This document shows, one piece after another, positions 1-8,550 of a DNA stretch of 64,000 nucleotides. The position numbers were made by a program, and so were the translations under genes. The stretch is taken from the NCBI GenBank assembly GCA_947365245.1, contig CANAWG010000007.1:1-64000 (forward strand). Reading direction: 5' to 3'. The stretch comes from an uncultured Oscillibacter sp. (GTDB lineage Bacteria; Bacillota; Clostridia; Oscillospirales; Oscillospiraceae). The notes beneath the pieces are model-generated. The model saw nothing but the letters and a program-made list of their open reading frames with translations, searched no databases and was not told the origin of the DNA. Position 1 is the first letter of the stretch. Each line of letters opens with the position of its first letter.

Positions 1-1256
1 GTGGTGGCCTTGCCGCCGGCCGCCTCGAACTCGGCCTTGGTGATGACCGTCTCCGTGGGCTTTCCAATGGTGAAGAGCACCCGTCCGTTGCGGTCCTTCA
101 GCTCGGAGACGGTGATGTTGAAGTTGGAATCGTGGGCGGCCTCCGTATAGCTGGCGGTGGGCGTCTTGCCGTCGGCCTTCAGGTACAGCAGGCCATCATT
201 GGCGCCGGTCTTGTCGTAGTCCGGGTTTTCCTGGGTGACAAGGGTGGCGTCCTTGGGGTCTGTGACCACCGTATGGGTCCCATCGTCCTCGACTTTAATA
301 TACTCTCCCCATTGGTTCATCAGGGGGATCTGTGCCCTCGCCTCGTTATTCGTCAGCGTCCCGTCCGGCTCCATATACTTGTAGGCCTTCGGATTCAGCA
401 CCGCGTCAATGGACAGCTGCGAGCCGTAGATGCCGTCGATCAGCACGGTCTCGTCGGTGTGGACGGAGGAGTCGGGGTTGGCGTTGTCCAGCTTGATGGT
501 GAGCTTCTCCACCTCGGCGCCCACGCCGACTTTCTCCATGCTGTAGGACACGTCGATCTTGATGTACTCCGACAGCTCGTCGATCAGCAGGTTCCGCTCG
601 TCCCGCATCTCCAGGGCGTCGTCGCCGAAGATGTCCGCCTGGCGGATATTCTCGTTCAGATTCCGGATGCTGGTGAGGATGGTGTTCACCCGGTCCACGT
701 TCTCCTCGAACCGCTTCACGGTGTTGTTGTACTGCTCCTCCAGCCCGTGGCTGTATTTTCGCAGGAAGTTCGTCAGCGTCTGGCAGGCGGACTTCACCTG
801 GACGTCGAACTCGTTGTGGCCCGTCTGGGAGGTCAGGTTGTTCAGCGCGTCATAGACCTTCTGGAACTGCGCGGCGATGATGCCGAACTGCTCGCCCTCG
901 GGGATCTCGCCGCCCTTGCCCACCTCGTCCAGGACCCCGGCGATCCGGTTCAGGCCCTCCAGCAGGGCGTCCATGGCGCCCACGTCGGCGCTCTTGGTGC
1001 GGTACTGGATGTCCAGATAGGGGTCCCGCAGCTGGGACAGGCCGTAGCACAAGACGCCCTGGCCCACCTTCACGCCGGTGGTGGAGTAATAGCGGTCCGC
1101 GCCGGCGTTATAAAGGCTCTTCTGATCCAGCCGCTGCCGGGTATATCCCCGGGTGTTGACGTTGGAAATGTTGTTGCCCGTAACCGTCAGGCCGGTCTGG
1201 GAGGCGTAGATCGCCAGACGGGCCTGCGTAAAAGAACCAAATGTACCGATACCCAT
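1..1256 (-). CDS. flgK: Flagellar hook-associated protein 1 FlgK, partial (C-terminus outside window)
   Basis: FlgK forms the first hook-filament junction ring of the flagellum and is secreted by the flagellar type III apparatus. Read on the reverse strand from ATG 1256, the frame stays open to base 1, giving about 418 residues. The N-terminus has the rod/hook family signature TGNNISNVNTRGYTRQ at roughly residues 25-40. Coiled-coil-like stretches rich in NLT, NEN and DERN patterns follow, as usual in FlgK. The start is preceded by a GGAGG site about 8 bases upstream. It follows flgM and flgN in the same direction, the standard flgM-flgN-flgK(-flgL) order. The 3' end is lost at the window edge. 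Confidence 0.93.
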   Translation of the reverse strand, partial: MGIGTFGSFTQARLAIYASQTGLTVTGNNISNVNTRGYTRQRLDQKSLYNAGADRYYSTTGVKVGQGVLCYGLSQLRDPYLDIQYRTKSADVGAMDALLEGLNRIAGVLDEVGKGGEIPEGEQFGIIAAQFQKVYDALNNLTSQTGHNEFDVQVKSACQTLTNFLRKYSHGLEEQYNNTVKRFEENVDRVNTILTSIRNLNENIRQADIFGDDALEMRDERNLLIDELSEYIKIDVSYSMEKVGVGAEVEKLTIKLDNANPDSSVHTDETVLIDGIYGSQLSIDAVLNPKAYKYMEPDGTLTNNEARAQIPLMNQWGEYIKVEDDGTHTVVTDPKDATLVTQENPDYDKTGANDGLLYLKADGKTPTASYTEAAHDSNFNITVSELKDRNGRVLFTIGKPTETVITKAEFEAAGGKAT

Positions 1257-1330
1257 AAATAACCTCCATGCGCCCCATGGCGCGAAACTCGTGGACCCCG
1301 GGGGCCTCTATTGAACGCCTGCCGAAACGG

Positions 1331-1813
1331 TCAGGCGCGAAAATCCGTCTTCATGCTGGGGGGAGTGTCCGGCGGGGGAGGGGGAACGTAGCCGGGGCCG
1401 CTCTCCGGCTCCGCCGCGCCGCCCATCTCCGTGATGATGGCGTCAATCTCCCGCAGGTGCCGCTCCAAAACCAGCCGGGCGTCGTCGGCCGCTTTGCGGT
1501 AGGACTGATAGTGTTCCTGCAGGGCGGCCACGGCCTCCCGGGCCTGGCCCTGCAGCTCCGGCGGAAAGCGCTCCGCCAGACGGCTCAGGGGTACGCTGCC
1601 GCAGCCCATCTGCTCCAGCAGCTTCTCCCGGGTCTGCTCCATGCCCCGGAACACCAGGGTCATGGCCTGCTCCTGCTTCATGACCTCGTCCAGGGCCATC
1701 AGGTCGTCGCCGTTGGCGGCGGCGGCCTTTTTCTGCGCCAGGGCGGAGAGCTGATCCAGGTGCTCTCCCAGGGAGCGCAGAAAGTCGAGATATGCCTGGT
1801 ATACGTCACCCAT
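1331..1813 (-). CDS. flgN: FlgN-like flagellar export chaperone
   Basis: This is a 160-residue, mostly helical protein matching the FlgN family, the cytosolic chaperone that keeps FlgK and FlgL unfolded before export. The evidence is size, predicted coiled-coil composition (repeated LxxL and EQ-rich helices over residues 1-130), a proline-rich tail (residues about 140-152), and position directly between flgM and flgK. ATG 1813 lies 3 bases after the flgM stop, with GGAGG inside the end of flgM, so translational coupling is likely. FlgN proteins are poorly conserved, so the call leans on context as well as sequence. Confidence 0.82.
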   Translation of the reverse strand: MGDVYQAYLDFLRSLGEHLDQLSALAQKKAAAANGDDLMALDEVMKQEQAMTLVFRGMEQTREKLLEQMGCGSVPLSRLAERFPPELQGQAREAVAALQEHYQSYRKAADDARLVLERHLREIDAIITEMGGAAEPESGPGYVPPPPPDTPPSMKTDFRA

Positions 1814-1816
1814 GGG

Positions 1817-2128
1817 TCAGGCCTCCGTCAAAAACAGCATCCGTCCGGCGATGGCCATGGGATCGGGCGTGTACTCCCCGGAGGACACCTGCTGGCGCAG
1901 GGCCTGGATGTCCCCGGTGGTGGTGGCGGTCCGCACCTCCTGAGAGAGGCGGCTCACCAGCTGCATCTGAAAGGCGCTCTTTCCCTCCGGCAGGGGGGAG
2001 AATGTGGCGGAGTCGTATTTGTGCTCCACGGGGGACTGGGCGGAGGCGCCCCGCTTGAGCGTGGAGTAATAGGCCTTGGAAGCGGCCACAGAGGAGACAG
2101 CGCCGGGACGACTGGAAGAAGTCAGCAC
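1817..2128 (-). CDS. flgM: Anti-sigma-28 factor FlgM
   Basis: FlgM binds the flagellar sigma factor (FliA/SigD) and holds late flagellar genes off until the hook is complete, when it is exported. The 103-residue protein has the family's C-terminal sigma-binding segment: helices around residues 55-80, then a GEYTPDPMAIAGRMLF stretch near the end. The N-terminal half is Ser/Ala-rich and likely disordered, as in known FlgM. The start is GTG 2128 with an AAAGGA-type site about 11 bases upstream; no ATG in frame fits better. A sigma-28-type promoter lies about 50 bases upstream, consistent with the usual negative-feedback loop. Confidence 0.88.
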   Translation of the reverse strand: MLTSSSRPGAVSSVAASKAYYSTLKRGASAQSPVEHKYDSATFSPLPEGKSAFQMQLVSRLSQEVRTATTTGDIQALRQQVSSGEYTPDPMAIAGRMLFLTEA

Positions 2129-2175
2129 GATATCTCACATCCTTTCTGTAAAGTCAAACTGATCTCTCAATACTC

Positions 2176-2202
2176 ATATCGGCATTTACACCGAAAAGTT
2201 AA
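2176..2202 (-). promoter_or_regulatory. Candidate sigma-28 promoter of flgM-flgN-flgK
   Basis: On the reverse strand the sequence is TTAA, 15 bases, then GCCGATAT. The bases after the -35 (TTAACTTT) resemble the extended FliA/SigD -35 (TAAAGTTT), and GCCGATAT matches the consensus -10 for this sigma factor. It sits about 50 bases upstream of the flgM start. The match is visible; use by sigma-28 is inferred from consensus and gene content. Confidence 0.75.
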
Positions 2203-2255
2203 GAACGCGAAACCAAGAACTTTTCGCCGCCGGGGAAATTTTTGGCAGAAAAAGT

Positions 2256-2280
2256 GGCGGGACCGGAGTCCGGTCCCGCC
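2256..2280 (-). terminator. Terminator of the cheA-W-R-B operon
   Basis: Perfect 12-bp arms (GGCGGGACCGGA and its complement) around a single base form a very stable hairpin. On the minus strand a run of five T follows within a few bases. It lies between the cheB stop and the flgM promoter, separating the two minus-strand units. Confidence 0.85.
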
Positions 2281-2329
2281 GCGGGGCAGCGCGCTTTCGG
2301 CCCGTTCCGCCCAGGCGACGGAGGGGCGC

Positions 2330-3403
2330 TCAGAGGGATTTCAGGTGCCGCAGCAACACGCCGGCAACGCCCTCGCAGGGGGCCTGGGTGCAGACCGCGC
2401 CGATGTCGTAGGCCACCTTGGGCATCCCGTACACCACGCAGGACTCCTGGTCCTGCCCGATGGTGTAGGCGCCCTTGCGGCGCATGGCCAAAAGGCCCGC
2501 GGCGCCGTCCTGCCCCATGCCGGTCATAATGATGCCCACCATCTTGCAGCGGACAACCTCCGACATGGACTGGAACAGGGCGTCCACCGAGGGACGGTGG
2601 CCGCTGACCTTCTCTCCCGGCGTGCAGGAGACGGTGTACTTGTCGCCGATGCGGACCAGGCGGGCCTGGAGATCCGCGGGAGCCACCAGGGCCAGGCCCC
2701 GGCGCAGCTCGTCGCCGTTCTTGGCCTCCCGCACCTCCATCTGGCAGAGGTTGTTGAGGCGGTTGGCGTACATCTCCGTAAAGCCCTTGGGCATGTGCTG
2801 CACGATGACCATGGGGGGAATGTCGGCGGGCAGGCGCTTCATGACCTCCAGCGTGGCCTCCGTCCCGCCGGTGGAGGCCCCCAGGCCGATGACAACGCTG
2901 TTGAGGGCGGGGCTGGCCCCCAGGAGCCCCGCGGGGCCGGAGGGGGTCGTCGCCGCCACGGCGGCGCCGGCGGCGGAGGCCGCCGCTGAGCTGGGAGACA
3001 CGCGGACCCGGGACATGGAGGCCACCAGCACTTTCTGTGCCAGGGCCGTGATAAAGGCGGCCTGGGTGTCGTCGCTGGTGGGCTTGCGGACAAAGTCCAC
3101 CGCGCCGGCGGCCAGGGCGTCGAACACTTTCAGATTCAGCGAGGAGACGAGGATCGTGGGGATGGGATGGGTGGGGAGGTACTCTTTCAAAAACTCGATG
3201 CCGTTTTGTCCGGGCATCTCCACGTCCATCGTGACCACGTCGGGATTCAGCGCGGAAATCTTTCTCCTGGCGTCCATGGTGTTGATGGCGAATCCGACGA
3301 TCTCAATCCTGGGATGGGCCGAGAGGCCCTTTGTAATCATGCTGCGCGCCAGCAGAGAGTCATCCACCACCAGAACGCGGATTTTTTTGCCTGCTGCTAT
3401 CAT
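2330..3403 (-). CDS. cheB: Chemotaxis protein-glutamate methylesterase/response regulator CheB
   Basis: CheB removes methyl groups from glutamates of chemoreceptors (and deamidates glutamines) for sensory adaptation. It is activated when CheA phosphorylates its receiver domain. The N-terminal receiver (about residues 8-125) has the acidic pair D14-D15 and acceptor D60 in TMDVEMPG. A linker rich in Ser/Ala/Pro (about 130-165) leads to the methylesterase domain with GASTGGT (nucleophile Ser), QHMP (His) and MGQDG (Asp). ATG 3403 is chosen because GGAGGA lies about 11 bases upstream; an in-frame extension to 3490 lacks a site and CheB similarity. The length of 357 aa is normal. It is the last gene of the cheA-W-R-B operon. 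Confidence 0.96.
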   Translation of the reverse strand: MIAAGKKIRVLVVDDSLLARSMITKGLSAHPRIEIVGFAINTMDARRKISALNPDVVTMDVEMPGQNGIEFLKEYLPTHPIPTILVSSLNLKVFDALAAGAVDFVRKPTSDDTQAAFITALAQKVLVASMSRVRVSPSSAAASAAGAAVAATTPSGPAGLLGASPALNSVVIGLGASTGGTEATLEVMKRLPADIPPMVIVQHMPKGFTEMYANRLNNLCQMEVREAKNGDELRRGLALVAPADLQARLVRIGDKYTVSCTPGEKVSGHRPSVDALFQSMSEVVRCKMVGIIMTGMGQDGAAGLLAMRRKGAYTIGQDQESCVVYGMPKVAYDIGAVCTQAPCEGVAGVLLRHLKSL

Positions 3404-3458
3404 CTTTGCGGGATTCCTCCTTGAAAGGGATGGGAACGGCGCCGCACCGGCAGAAACA

Positions 3459-3481
3459 GGCCGCGGAATTTTTCCGCGGCC
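3459..3481 (-). terminator. Hairpin between cheR and cheB
   Basis: Ten-base perfect arms (GGCCGCGGAA / TTCCGCGGCC) with a 3-base loop lie in the 146-bp gap between cheR and cheB. No clear T-run follows on the minus strand, so it may attenuate transcription or stabilise the upstream mRNA rather than stop transcription fully. Confidence 0.5.
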
Positions 3482-3549
3482 GTCCTGCACGGCTTCACGC
3501 GGCGCAAGTCCCTGGGAGAGGGCCGCTTTCGCCGCGCCCCCTCCTCAAA

Positions 3550-4395
3550 TCATTTCTGAAAGACCGCCGTCGCAAGTCTGCGGTAAGGCGTATTGGCGCT
3601 GAGGTTCTCCGAGCAGCTGATCATGAAGTAGCCGCCCGGGAGGGTGGCGTCGTAGAACCGGCGGACCAGGGCGTCCTTTGTGGGCTGGTCGAAGTAAATC
3701 ATCACGTTGCGGCAGAAGATCATGTCGAACTTCCGCCGGAACTGGATGGGGCCCATCAGGTTGAACGTCCGGAAATCCACGTTGTTCCGCACCGCCGGGG
3801 AGACGGTGTGGGTGCCGTCCTTATTGGGGGTGAAGTACTTCCGCTTCCACTCGGCGGGAATGGTGTCCGGCAGGGTGTAAACGCCTTTCCGGGCCGCCGT
3901 CAGAGCCTGGGCGGAGATGTCCGTGGCCAGGATGCGGGTGTCCCACTGGCTGGCCTGGCTGCCCAGATAGTCGAAGAGGAACATGGAGAGATTATAGGGC
4001 TCCTCCCCGCTGGAGCAGCCGGCGCTCCAGATGGCAAGACACTTGTCCCGCTGGTGGCGCTGGACCAGATCCGGGATGATCTTCTCACGGAAGAAGTCCA
4101 GAGGCTCTTTCTCCCGCATGAAGAATGTGTAGTTGGTGGTGAGCTTGTTGATAATCAGGGTGATCTCGCTGTCCTCTTTTTTCTCCAGCACGTGGTTGAC
4201 AAACTCTCCGAAGCTCTTGTAGCCCAGCTTGCGGATGGCGGGGGAGAGCCGGCCGGTGATGAGCTGCTTTTTCTGGCTGAGGTCAATGCCGTAGGAGGAC
4301 TGGATGAAATTCACCATCCGCCGGAAATCGGCGTCGGAAATGGTCATGGGGGAAAATGCGGCGGCCCCTCCCGCGCTCGTGGTCTCCTTATTCAT
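3550..4395 (-). CDS. cheR: Chemotaxis protein methyltransferase CheR
   Basis: CheR methylates glutamates on chemoreceptors using S-adenosylmethionine, opposing CheB. The 281-aa protein has the all-helical N-domain (about residues 18-90, with RRMVNFIQSSYGIDLSQKK) and a Rossmann-type methyltransferase domain with IWSAGCSSGEEPYNLSM, the SAM-binding motif. Further on are ILATDIS and FDMIFCRNVMIYF, all typical of CheR. It overlaps the end of cheW by 8 bases, indicating translational coupling. Neither cheD nor cheC is present nearby. Confidence 0.96.
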   Translation of the reverse strand: MNKETTSAGGAAAFSPMTISDADFRRMVNFIQSSYGIDLSQKKQLITGRLSPAIRKLGYKSFGEFVNHVLEKKEDSEITLIINKLTTNYTFFMREKEPLDFFREKIIPDLVQRHQRDKCLAIWSAGCSSGEEPYNLSMFLFDYLGSQASQWDTRILATDISAQALTAARKGVYTLPDTIPAEWKRKYFTPNKDGTHTVSPAVRNNVDFRTFNLMGPIQFRRKFDMIFCRNVMIYFDQPTKDALVRRFYDATLPGGYFMISCSENLSANTPYRRLATAVFQK

Positions 4396-4879
4396 GGGGG
4401 ATCAGCTGGTCACAGTCCAGCACCAGCATGGTGCCGGAGCCGTCGGGCAGGGTGCACATCCCGGACACCAGCTTCTGGGCGCTCTGGGAGGGAATGGGCA
4501 GGATGCTGGCGTTGGGGATGTCCAGCATCGCCTCCACGGAGTCCACCAGGATGCCAAGCTGGGTGCCGTTGTAGTTCAGCACCACCAGCAGATTCTCGAC
4601 CTCCGCGGGGGGCTTGCCCAGCCGGCGGCGGATGTCCATGATGGGGATGATCTGGCCGCGCATATTGTAGATGCCGCAGATGTAGTCCGGCATCATGGGG
4701 AGATAGGTGGCCGTGTGCGTGCTCATGATCTCCACCACATACTCGGCGTTCACGCCCAGGCGCAGGTCATCGGTGATGAAGATCAGATATTTCCGGCGCT
4801 CTACGGTCTCCTCCAGGACGGGATTTTCCGGGGCATCCTCCTGCACCTGGAACAGGACGTTTTCGTTTACCGCGTTCAT
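4388..4879 (-). CDS. cheW: Chemotaxis coupling protein CheW
   Basis: CheW links chemoreceptors to the CheA kinase in the membrane-associated array. This 163-aa protein has a CheW fold over residues about 30-160, with GVNAEYVVEIM, MRGQIIPIMDIRRRLG and VLNYNGTQLGILVDSVEAML, characteristic of the family. ATG 4879 follows an AGGAGGGAA site. It lies between cheA and cheR in one operon. Confidence 0.95.
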   Translation of the reverse strand: MNAVNENVLFQVQEDAPENPVLEETVERRKYLIFITDDLRLGVNAEYVVEIMSTHTATYLPMMPDYICGIYNMRGQIIPIMDIRRRLGKPPAEVENLLVVLNYNGTQLGILVDSVEAMLDIPNASILPIPSQSAQKLVSGMCTLPDGSGTMLVLDCDQLIPHE

Positions 4880-4900
4880 TGCGTTCCCTCCTTCGGCGCC

Positions 4901-6997
4901 TTACGCGCCCCGGGCCGCCGCGAAGAGGCCGCCCGCGTCCAAAATGATGCTGATGTTGCCGTCGCCCAGGATACTGCACCCGGTGATGCCGTAGTTTTTA
5001 ATGTCAAAGCTGTTGACATAGGCGGGAAGCGGCTTGACGACGATCTGCTGCTCGCCCAGCAGCTCATCCACAAACAGGCAGTAGGAGCAGTCGCCGGACT
5101 CCAGCCACATCAGGATGCCCTGATCGATCTCGTCCGTGCCGCCGGGGAGATTGTAGAAGTCCTTGGCGCGGACAACGGGATAGTATCCGTCCATGATCTT
5201 GACCATCTCGCCGTCGATGGAGTCGTGGAGGATGTCCCCGGAGCTCACTTTCAGGGTGGAGCGGATGTTGTTGATGGGGATGGTGAAGATGGAGCTGCCC
5301 ACGGAGACCTCCATGCCGTCCATGATGGCCATGGTCAGGGGGATGCGCATGGTGGTGATCATGCCCTTGCCCCGCTCGCTGGTGATGCTGACGGAGCCGC
5401 CCAGGCTTTCCACGCCGCTCTTCACCACGTCCATGCCCACGCCCCGGCCGGAGAACTCCGTCACCTGGGTGTTGGTGGAAAAGCCAGGGGCCATGAGGAA
5501 GTTCAGAATATCCTTGTGGCTGTACTCTGCGTCCGGAGAGGCGATACCCTGCTTGATGGCCTTTTTCAGCACGGCCTCGTCGTTGACGCCGGCGCCGTCG
5601 TCCTTGATCTGGATGATGACCTCGCTGCCGGTGTCCTCGGCGGAGAGGACGATCTCGCCCACCGGGTCCTTGCCGGCGGCGATGCGGTCCTCCGGGTTCT
5701 CCTCGATGCCGTGGTCCATGGAGTTGCGGACCATGTGCATGATGGGGTCGCCGATGGAGTCCACGATGGTCTTGTCCACCTCGGTGCTCTCGCCGATGAG
5801 GGTGAGCTTCACCTGCTTGTTGAGTTTCTTACTCATATCCCGCACGATGCGGGTCATCTTCTGGAACGTGTTGGACACGGGGATCATCCGCAGGGACATG
5901 GACACGTCCTGCAGCTCGTCGGTGAGCTTGCGGAGCTGCCGGGCGGACTTGGAGAACGCGTCCAGATGGAGCCCCTTCAGGTCCGGGGAGGCGGTGACCA
6001 TGGCCTCGGTGATGACGATCTCGCCCACGATGGCGGAGAGCTGGTCCAGCTTGCTCAATCCCACGCTGATGAGGCTCTCTTTCTGGTGCTGCTGTGCGTT
6101 TGCGGGGGCGGCGGGAGCCGGCTTGGCGGGGGCGGCCTTGGGTGCGGCGGGGGCGGCCTTGGGTGCGGGCTCGGCCTCCGGCTCCTCCTCGTCCTGGGGC
6201 GGAGCGGGGACGTAGTCGTGGGGCTGATAGGACCGCACGGAGCCGGCCTCCCGAATCACGGGGATGGACTTCTCCCGGTCGCCGGCGTTTTTAAACATCA
6301 GCAAAAAGCCGTTGTCGATGATCTGCTCGGAGGTGGAGGCGTCGCTCTCCACGCCGGCGGGGTCATAGAGGAAGTCCGCCTCGGAGCAGAAGCTCTGGAT
6401 GGAGGTGATGAGCATGTAGGCCCGCAGGTTCTCCATGCCACAGCCGTCGTCAAAGAAGACCCGCAGCTCGTAGGGGAAATCGGGGTTTCCGCCGCCGGCG
6501 GCCGCGGCGGCCGCAGGGGCGGCGGGGGCTGCGGAAGCGGCCGCCTGGGCGGGGGCGGCAGGCGCGGCGGGAGCGGGAGCGGGAGGCTCCTCTCCTTTAA
6601 TTTTGGCAATCAGGCTATTAATATTTGCAAGGAAGCTGTCGACATTCTTATCAAGCGGCTCTTCGGCTTCAACTTTCTCCATCTCCGCACGGAAATAGTC
6701 CACGGCGTGAAGCATCACGTCGAACAGCGCGGGGCGGTCCTCCTCCTTGACCACGGACATCGTGCCCTCCCGGATGATGAAGAACATGTCCTCGATCCGG
6801 TGGGAGACCGTCGCCAGGGTGTCAAACTCCATCATGGCGGAAGAGCCCTTGATGGTGTGCATGATGCGGAAGATCTCGTTGACGTTGTCCTGGGAGAACG
6901 TATCTTCCTTTTCCGCGTCCAGAACGATCGTCTCCAGCTGCTCCAGCAGGGAGTTGGTCTCATAGATGTACATATCCAGGATGTCATTGCTGCTCAC
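4901..6997 (-). CDS. cheA: Chemotaxis histidine kinase CheA
   Basis: CheA autophosphorylates on a histidine in response to receptors and passes phosphate to CheY and CheB. Domains of the 698-aa protein, in order: Hpt domain with H47 in MHTIKGSSAMM; an Ala/Pro-rich linker (about 140-175); a P2-like regulator-binding domain (about 175-270); a second Ala/Pro/Lys linker; dimerisation helices; an ATPase domain with HMVRNSMDHGIE, DDGAGV and FSGRGVGMDVV; and a C-terminal CheW-like domain. The start is GTG 6997 with GAGGTG upstream. cheY is not in the window. A sigma-28-like -10 precedes the gene. Confidence 0.97.
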   Translation of the reverse strand: MSSNDILDMYIYETNSLLEQLETIVLDAEKEDTFSQDNVNEIFRIMHTIKGSSAMMEFDTLATVSHRIEDMFFIIREGTMSVVKEEDRPALFDVMLHAVDYFRAEMEKVEAEEPLDKNVDSFLANINSLIAKIKGEEPPAPAPAAPAAPAQAAASAAPAAPAAAAAAGGGNPDFPYELRVFFDDGCGMENLRAYMLITSIQSFCSEADFLYDPAGVESDASTSEQIIDNGFLLMFKNAGDREKSIPVIREAGSVRSYQPHDYVPAPPQDEEEPEAEPAPKAAPAAPKAAPAKPAPAAPANAQQHQKESLISVGLSKLDQLSAIVGEIVITEAMVTASPDLKGLHLDAFSKSARQLRKLTDELQDVSMSLRMIPVSNTFQKMTRIVRDMSKKLNKQVKLTLIGESTEVDKTIVDSIGDPIMHMVRNSMDHGIEENPEDRIAAGKDPVGEIVLSAEDTGSEVIIQIKDDGAGVNDEAVLKKAIKQGIASPDAEYSHKDILNFLMAPGFSTNTQVTEFSGRGVGMDVVKSGVESLGGSVSITSERGKGMITTMRIPLTMAIMDGMEVSVGSSIFTIPINNIRSTLKVSSGDILHDSIDGEMVKIMDGYYPVVRAKDFYNLPGGTDEIDQGILMWLESGDCSYCLFVDELLGEQQIVVKPLPAYVNSFDIKNYGITGCSILGDGNISIILDAGGLFAAARGA

Positions 6998-7027
6998 GGG
7001 AACACCACCTCATTGTCTTTTTCAGAT

Positions 7028-7054
7028 TTATCGGCCTGGAGTCTTAAAAAAATA
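7028..7054 (-). promoter_or_regulatory. Candidate sigma-28 promoter of the cheA operon
   Basis: On the reverse strand GCCGATAA, an exact match to the FliA/SigD -10 consensus, lies about 30 bases upstream of the cheA start. The -35 at 15-base spacing reads TATT within a T-rich run, a weak match to TAAA. Because the -10 is perfect and the flgM promoter is of the same type, joint control with late flagellar genes is likely but inferred. Confidence 0.6.
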
Positions 7055-7076
7055 AGTAGTCTTCAGAAGATTTTTC

Positions 7077-7085
7077 TGCTATGAT
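7077..7085 (+). promoter_or_regulatory. Candidate extended -10 promoter for the FliK-like gene
   Basis: TG-N-TATGAT on the plus strand, about 38 bases before the start at 7123, looks like an extended -10 element for the vegetative sigma factor. No convincing -35 is seen. It would fire divergently from the cheA promoter. Confidence 0.4.
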
Positions 7086-7122
7086 ATACACAGTATAAGT
7101 CTTTTTCTGCGAGGTGTCAAGA

Positions 7123-8550
7123 ATGCCTGACCTTTTAGGAGCAACCAATCCGGTACCGGGGTACGACAAAGCGGTCACAAACCGAAATATGCCGGTGTCG
7201 CCGGACAACACGCCGGTGCAAAATGTCCCGGATCCCAGCCGGGTCACCAAGACAGACCAGAGAACCGAACAGCAGGACCACAACCTCCAGGGGGACGGCA
7301 AGGTCCGGTACGACTCCAACTATCAGACGTTCCTCCAGCGCCTGCGGGACACCCCCGGCATGGCGGAGAGCCTCTCCCGGCTCTTCTCCGGACGGGAGGG
7401 GACCGTGGTCCTCTCCGGAATGAGCGAGGGCATCGCCCAGGAGATGAGCGAGATTCTGGAGATGCTCCGGATGGACAGCAGTCAGCTGCTGGACTTCCTC
7501 ACGGGCCAGTTCCGGGCGGGCACCCGGTTCGGCGGGGCGCTGTTCGCCCTGCTGCGCAACGCCTACGCCAGGGCCTCCTCCGAGGGCGTCCGGGCGGATA
7601 TCCTGCAGTTTCTGCGCAGCTACGCCGACTTCGGCTCCACCGCCCACATCGAGGGCAATATGCTCCGAAACCTTTCCTCCATGGCCGACGCCATCCCCGC
7701 CAGCTGGGCGGAAAAGCTCAGGGAGTTGATGGCCCAGCTGGAAAACGGCATCGCGGCGGGGGACCGGAAGGGAAACATAGAGCTTTTGCAGCGGGGGATC
7801 ATCCCCTATATGGCCGGCTACGTGGAGCGGACCCACGACCTGGGGCTGCCCCGGACGCTTTTGACCATGCTGGCGCTGAATCTGGCCCGGTATGAAAACG
7901 GATCCGAGGAAAAATTGCTGGAGGCCTTTCATCAGCTCAGCGGATATGGTACACTAAAGGGGCAGCTGGGGAATATCGACGACGCGTCCCTCCTGCGCCT
8001 GCTGCGAAACAGCCAGCTGGCCCAGAGCGACGCGGCGGTCCGGTTCTCGGACCACCTGGCGGCGGCGGCGGCCCGGGCCCTGCGGGGCGAGGGCGGCGCG
8101 GAGGTGCAGCAGGCGTTCCAGAACCTGGTGGGGGCCATGCTGGTGAACGAGAGCGTCTATATGCCGGTGAACCACTACCTGATTCCCCTGGAGTGGGCCG
8201 GGCGGATGCTGTTCTCCGAGCTGTGGGTGGACCCGGACGCCGAGGAGGGCCATGGCCGCGGCGGCCGGGGGAACACTATGAAGTTCCTCTTTAAGATGGA
8301 CGTCCAGTCCCTGGGGCTGTTCGACGTGGTGCTCACCGCCCGGGACAGAGAGGTGGACATCCAGATCTCCTGCCCGGAGAAGGTGACCCCGTTCTCCAAG
8401 CAGATCGAGACCGCCGTGTCCCAGATTCTGGCGCGGAACGACCTCACACCCTCCCGCGTGGCCGTGCGGAGGATGGAGCGCCCGGTCACGCTGACCGAGG
8501 TGTTCCCGAAAATTTTTGAAGGGAAGAACAGCGTAAATGTCAAGGTCTGA
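7123..8550 (+). CDS. FliK-like C-terminal domain protein (YlqG-type)
   Basis: This 475-residue protein begins with a polar, disordered N-terminus (residues 1-60), followed by a long helical region (about 65-340) with no motif I recognise. The final ~90 residues resemble the FliK hook-length-control C-domain: MDVQSLGLFDVVLTARDREV, then a helix, then a segment ending LTPSRVAV. FliK binds the FlhB C-domain to switch export specificity. The next gene is a free-standing FlhB C-domain, which supports a related role. ATG 7123 is preferred over GTG 7114 because GAGGTG then lies 7 bases upstream. It overlaps the next gene by 14 bases. The family name is by analogy to Bacillus ylqG-ylqH; function is inferred. 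Confidence 0.65.
   Translation: MPDLLGATNPVPGYDKAVTNRNMPVSPDNTPVQNVPDPSRVTKTDQRTEQQDHNLQGDGKVRYDSNYQTFLQRLRDTPGMAESLSRLFSGREGTVVLSGMSEGIAQEMSEILEMLRMDSSQLLDFLTGQFRAGTRFGGALFALLRNAYARASSEGVRADILQFLRSYADFGSTAHIEGNMLRNLSSMADAIPASWAEKLRELMAQLENGIAAGDRKGNIELLQRGIIPYMAGYVERTHDLGLPRTLLTMLALNLARYENGSEEKLLEAFHQLSGYGTLKGQLGNIDDASLLRLLRNSQLAQSDAAVRFSDHLAAAAARALRGEGGAEVQQAFQNLVGAMLVNESVYMPVNHYLIPLEWAGRMLFSELWVDPDAEEGHGRGGRGNTMKFLFKMDVQSLGLFDVVLTARDREVDIQISCPEKVTPFSKQIETAVSQILARNDLTPSRVAVRRMERPVTLTEVFPKIFEGKNSVNVKV

Noticed and set aside
4304-7084. A 926-residue open frame opposite the che operon, rich in His/Asp/Gly/Leu.
   Set aside because: It is antisense to cheA-W-R with well-conserved domains. The GC-biased third positions suppress stop codons and create such frames; composition is repetitive and no domain is visible.
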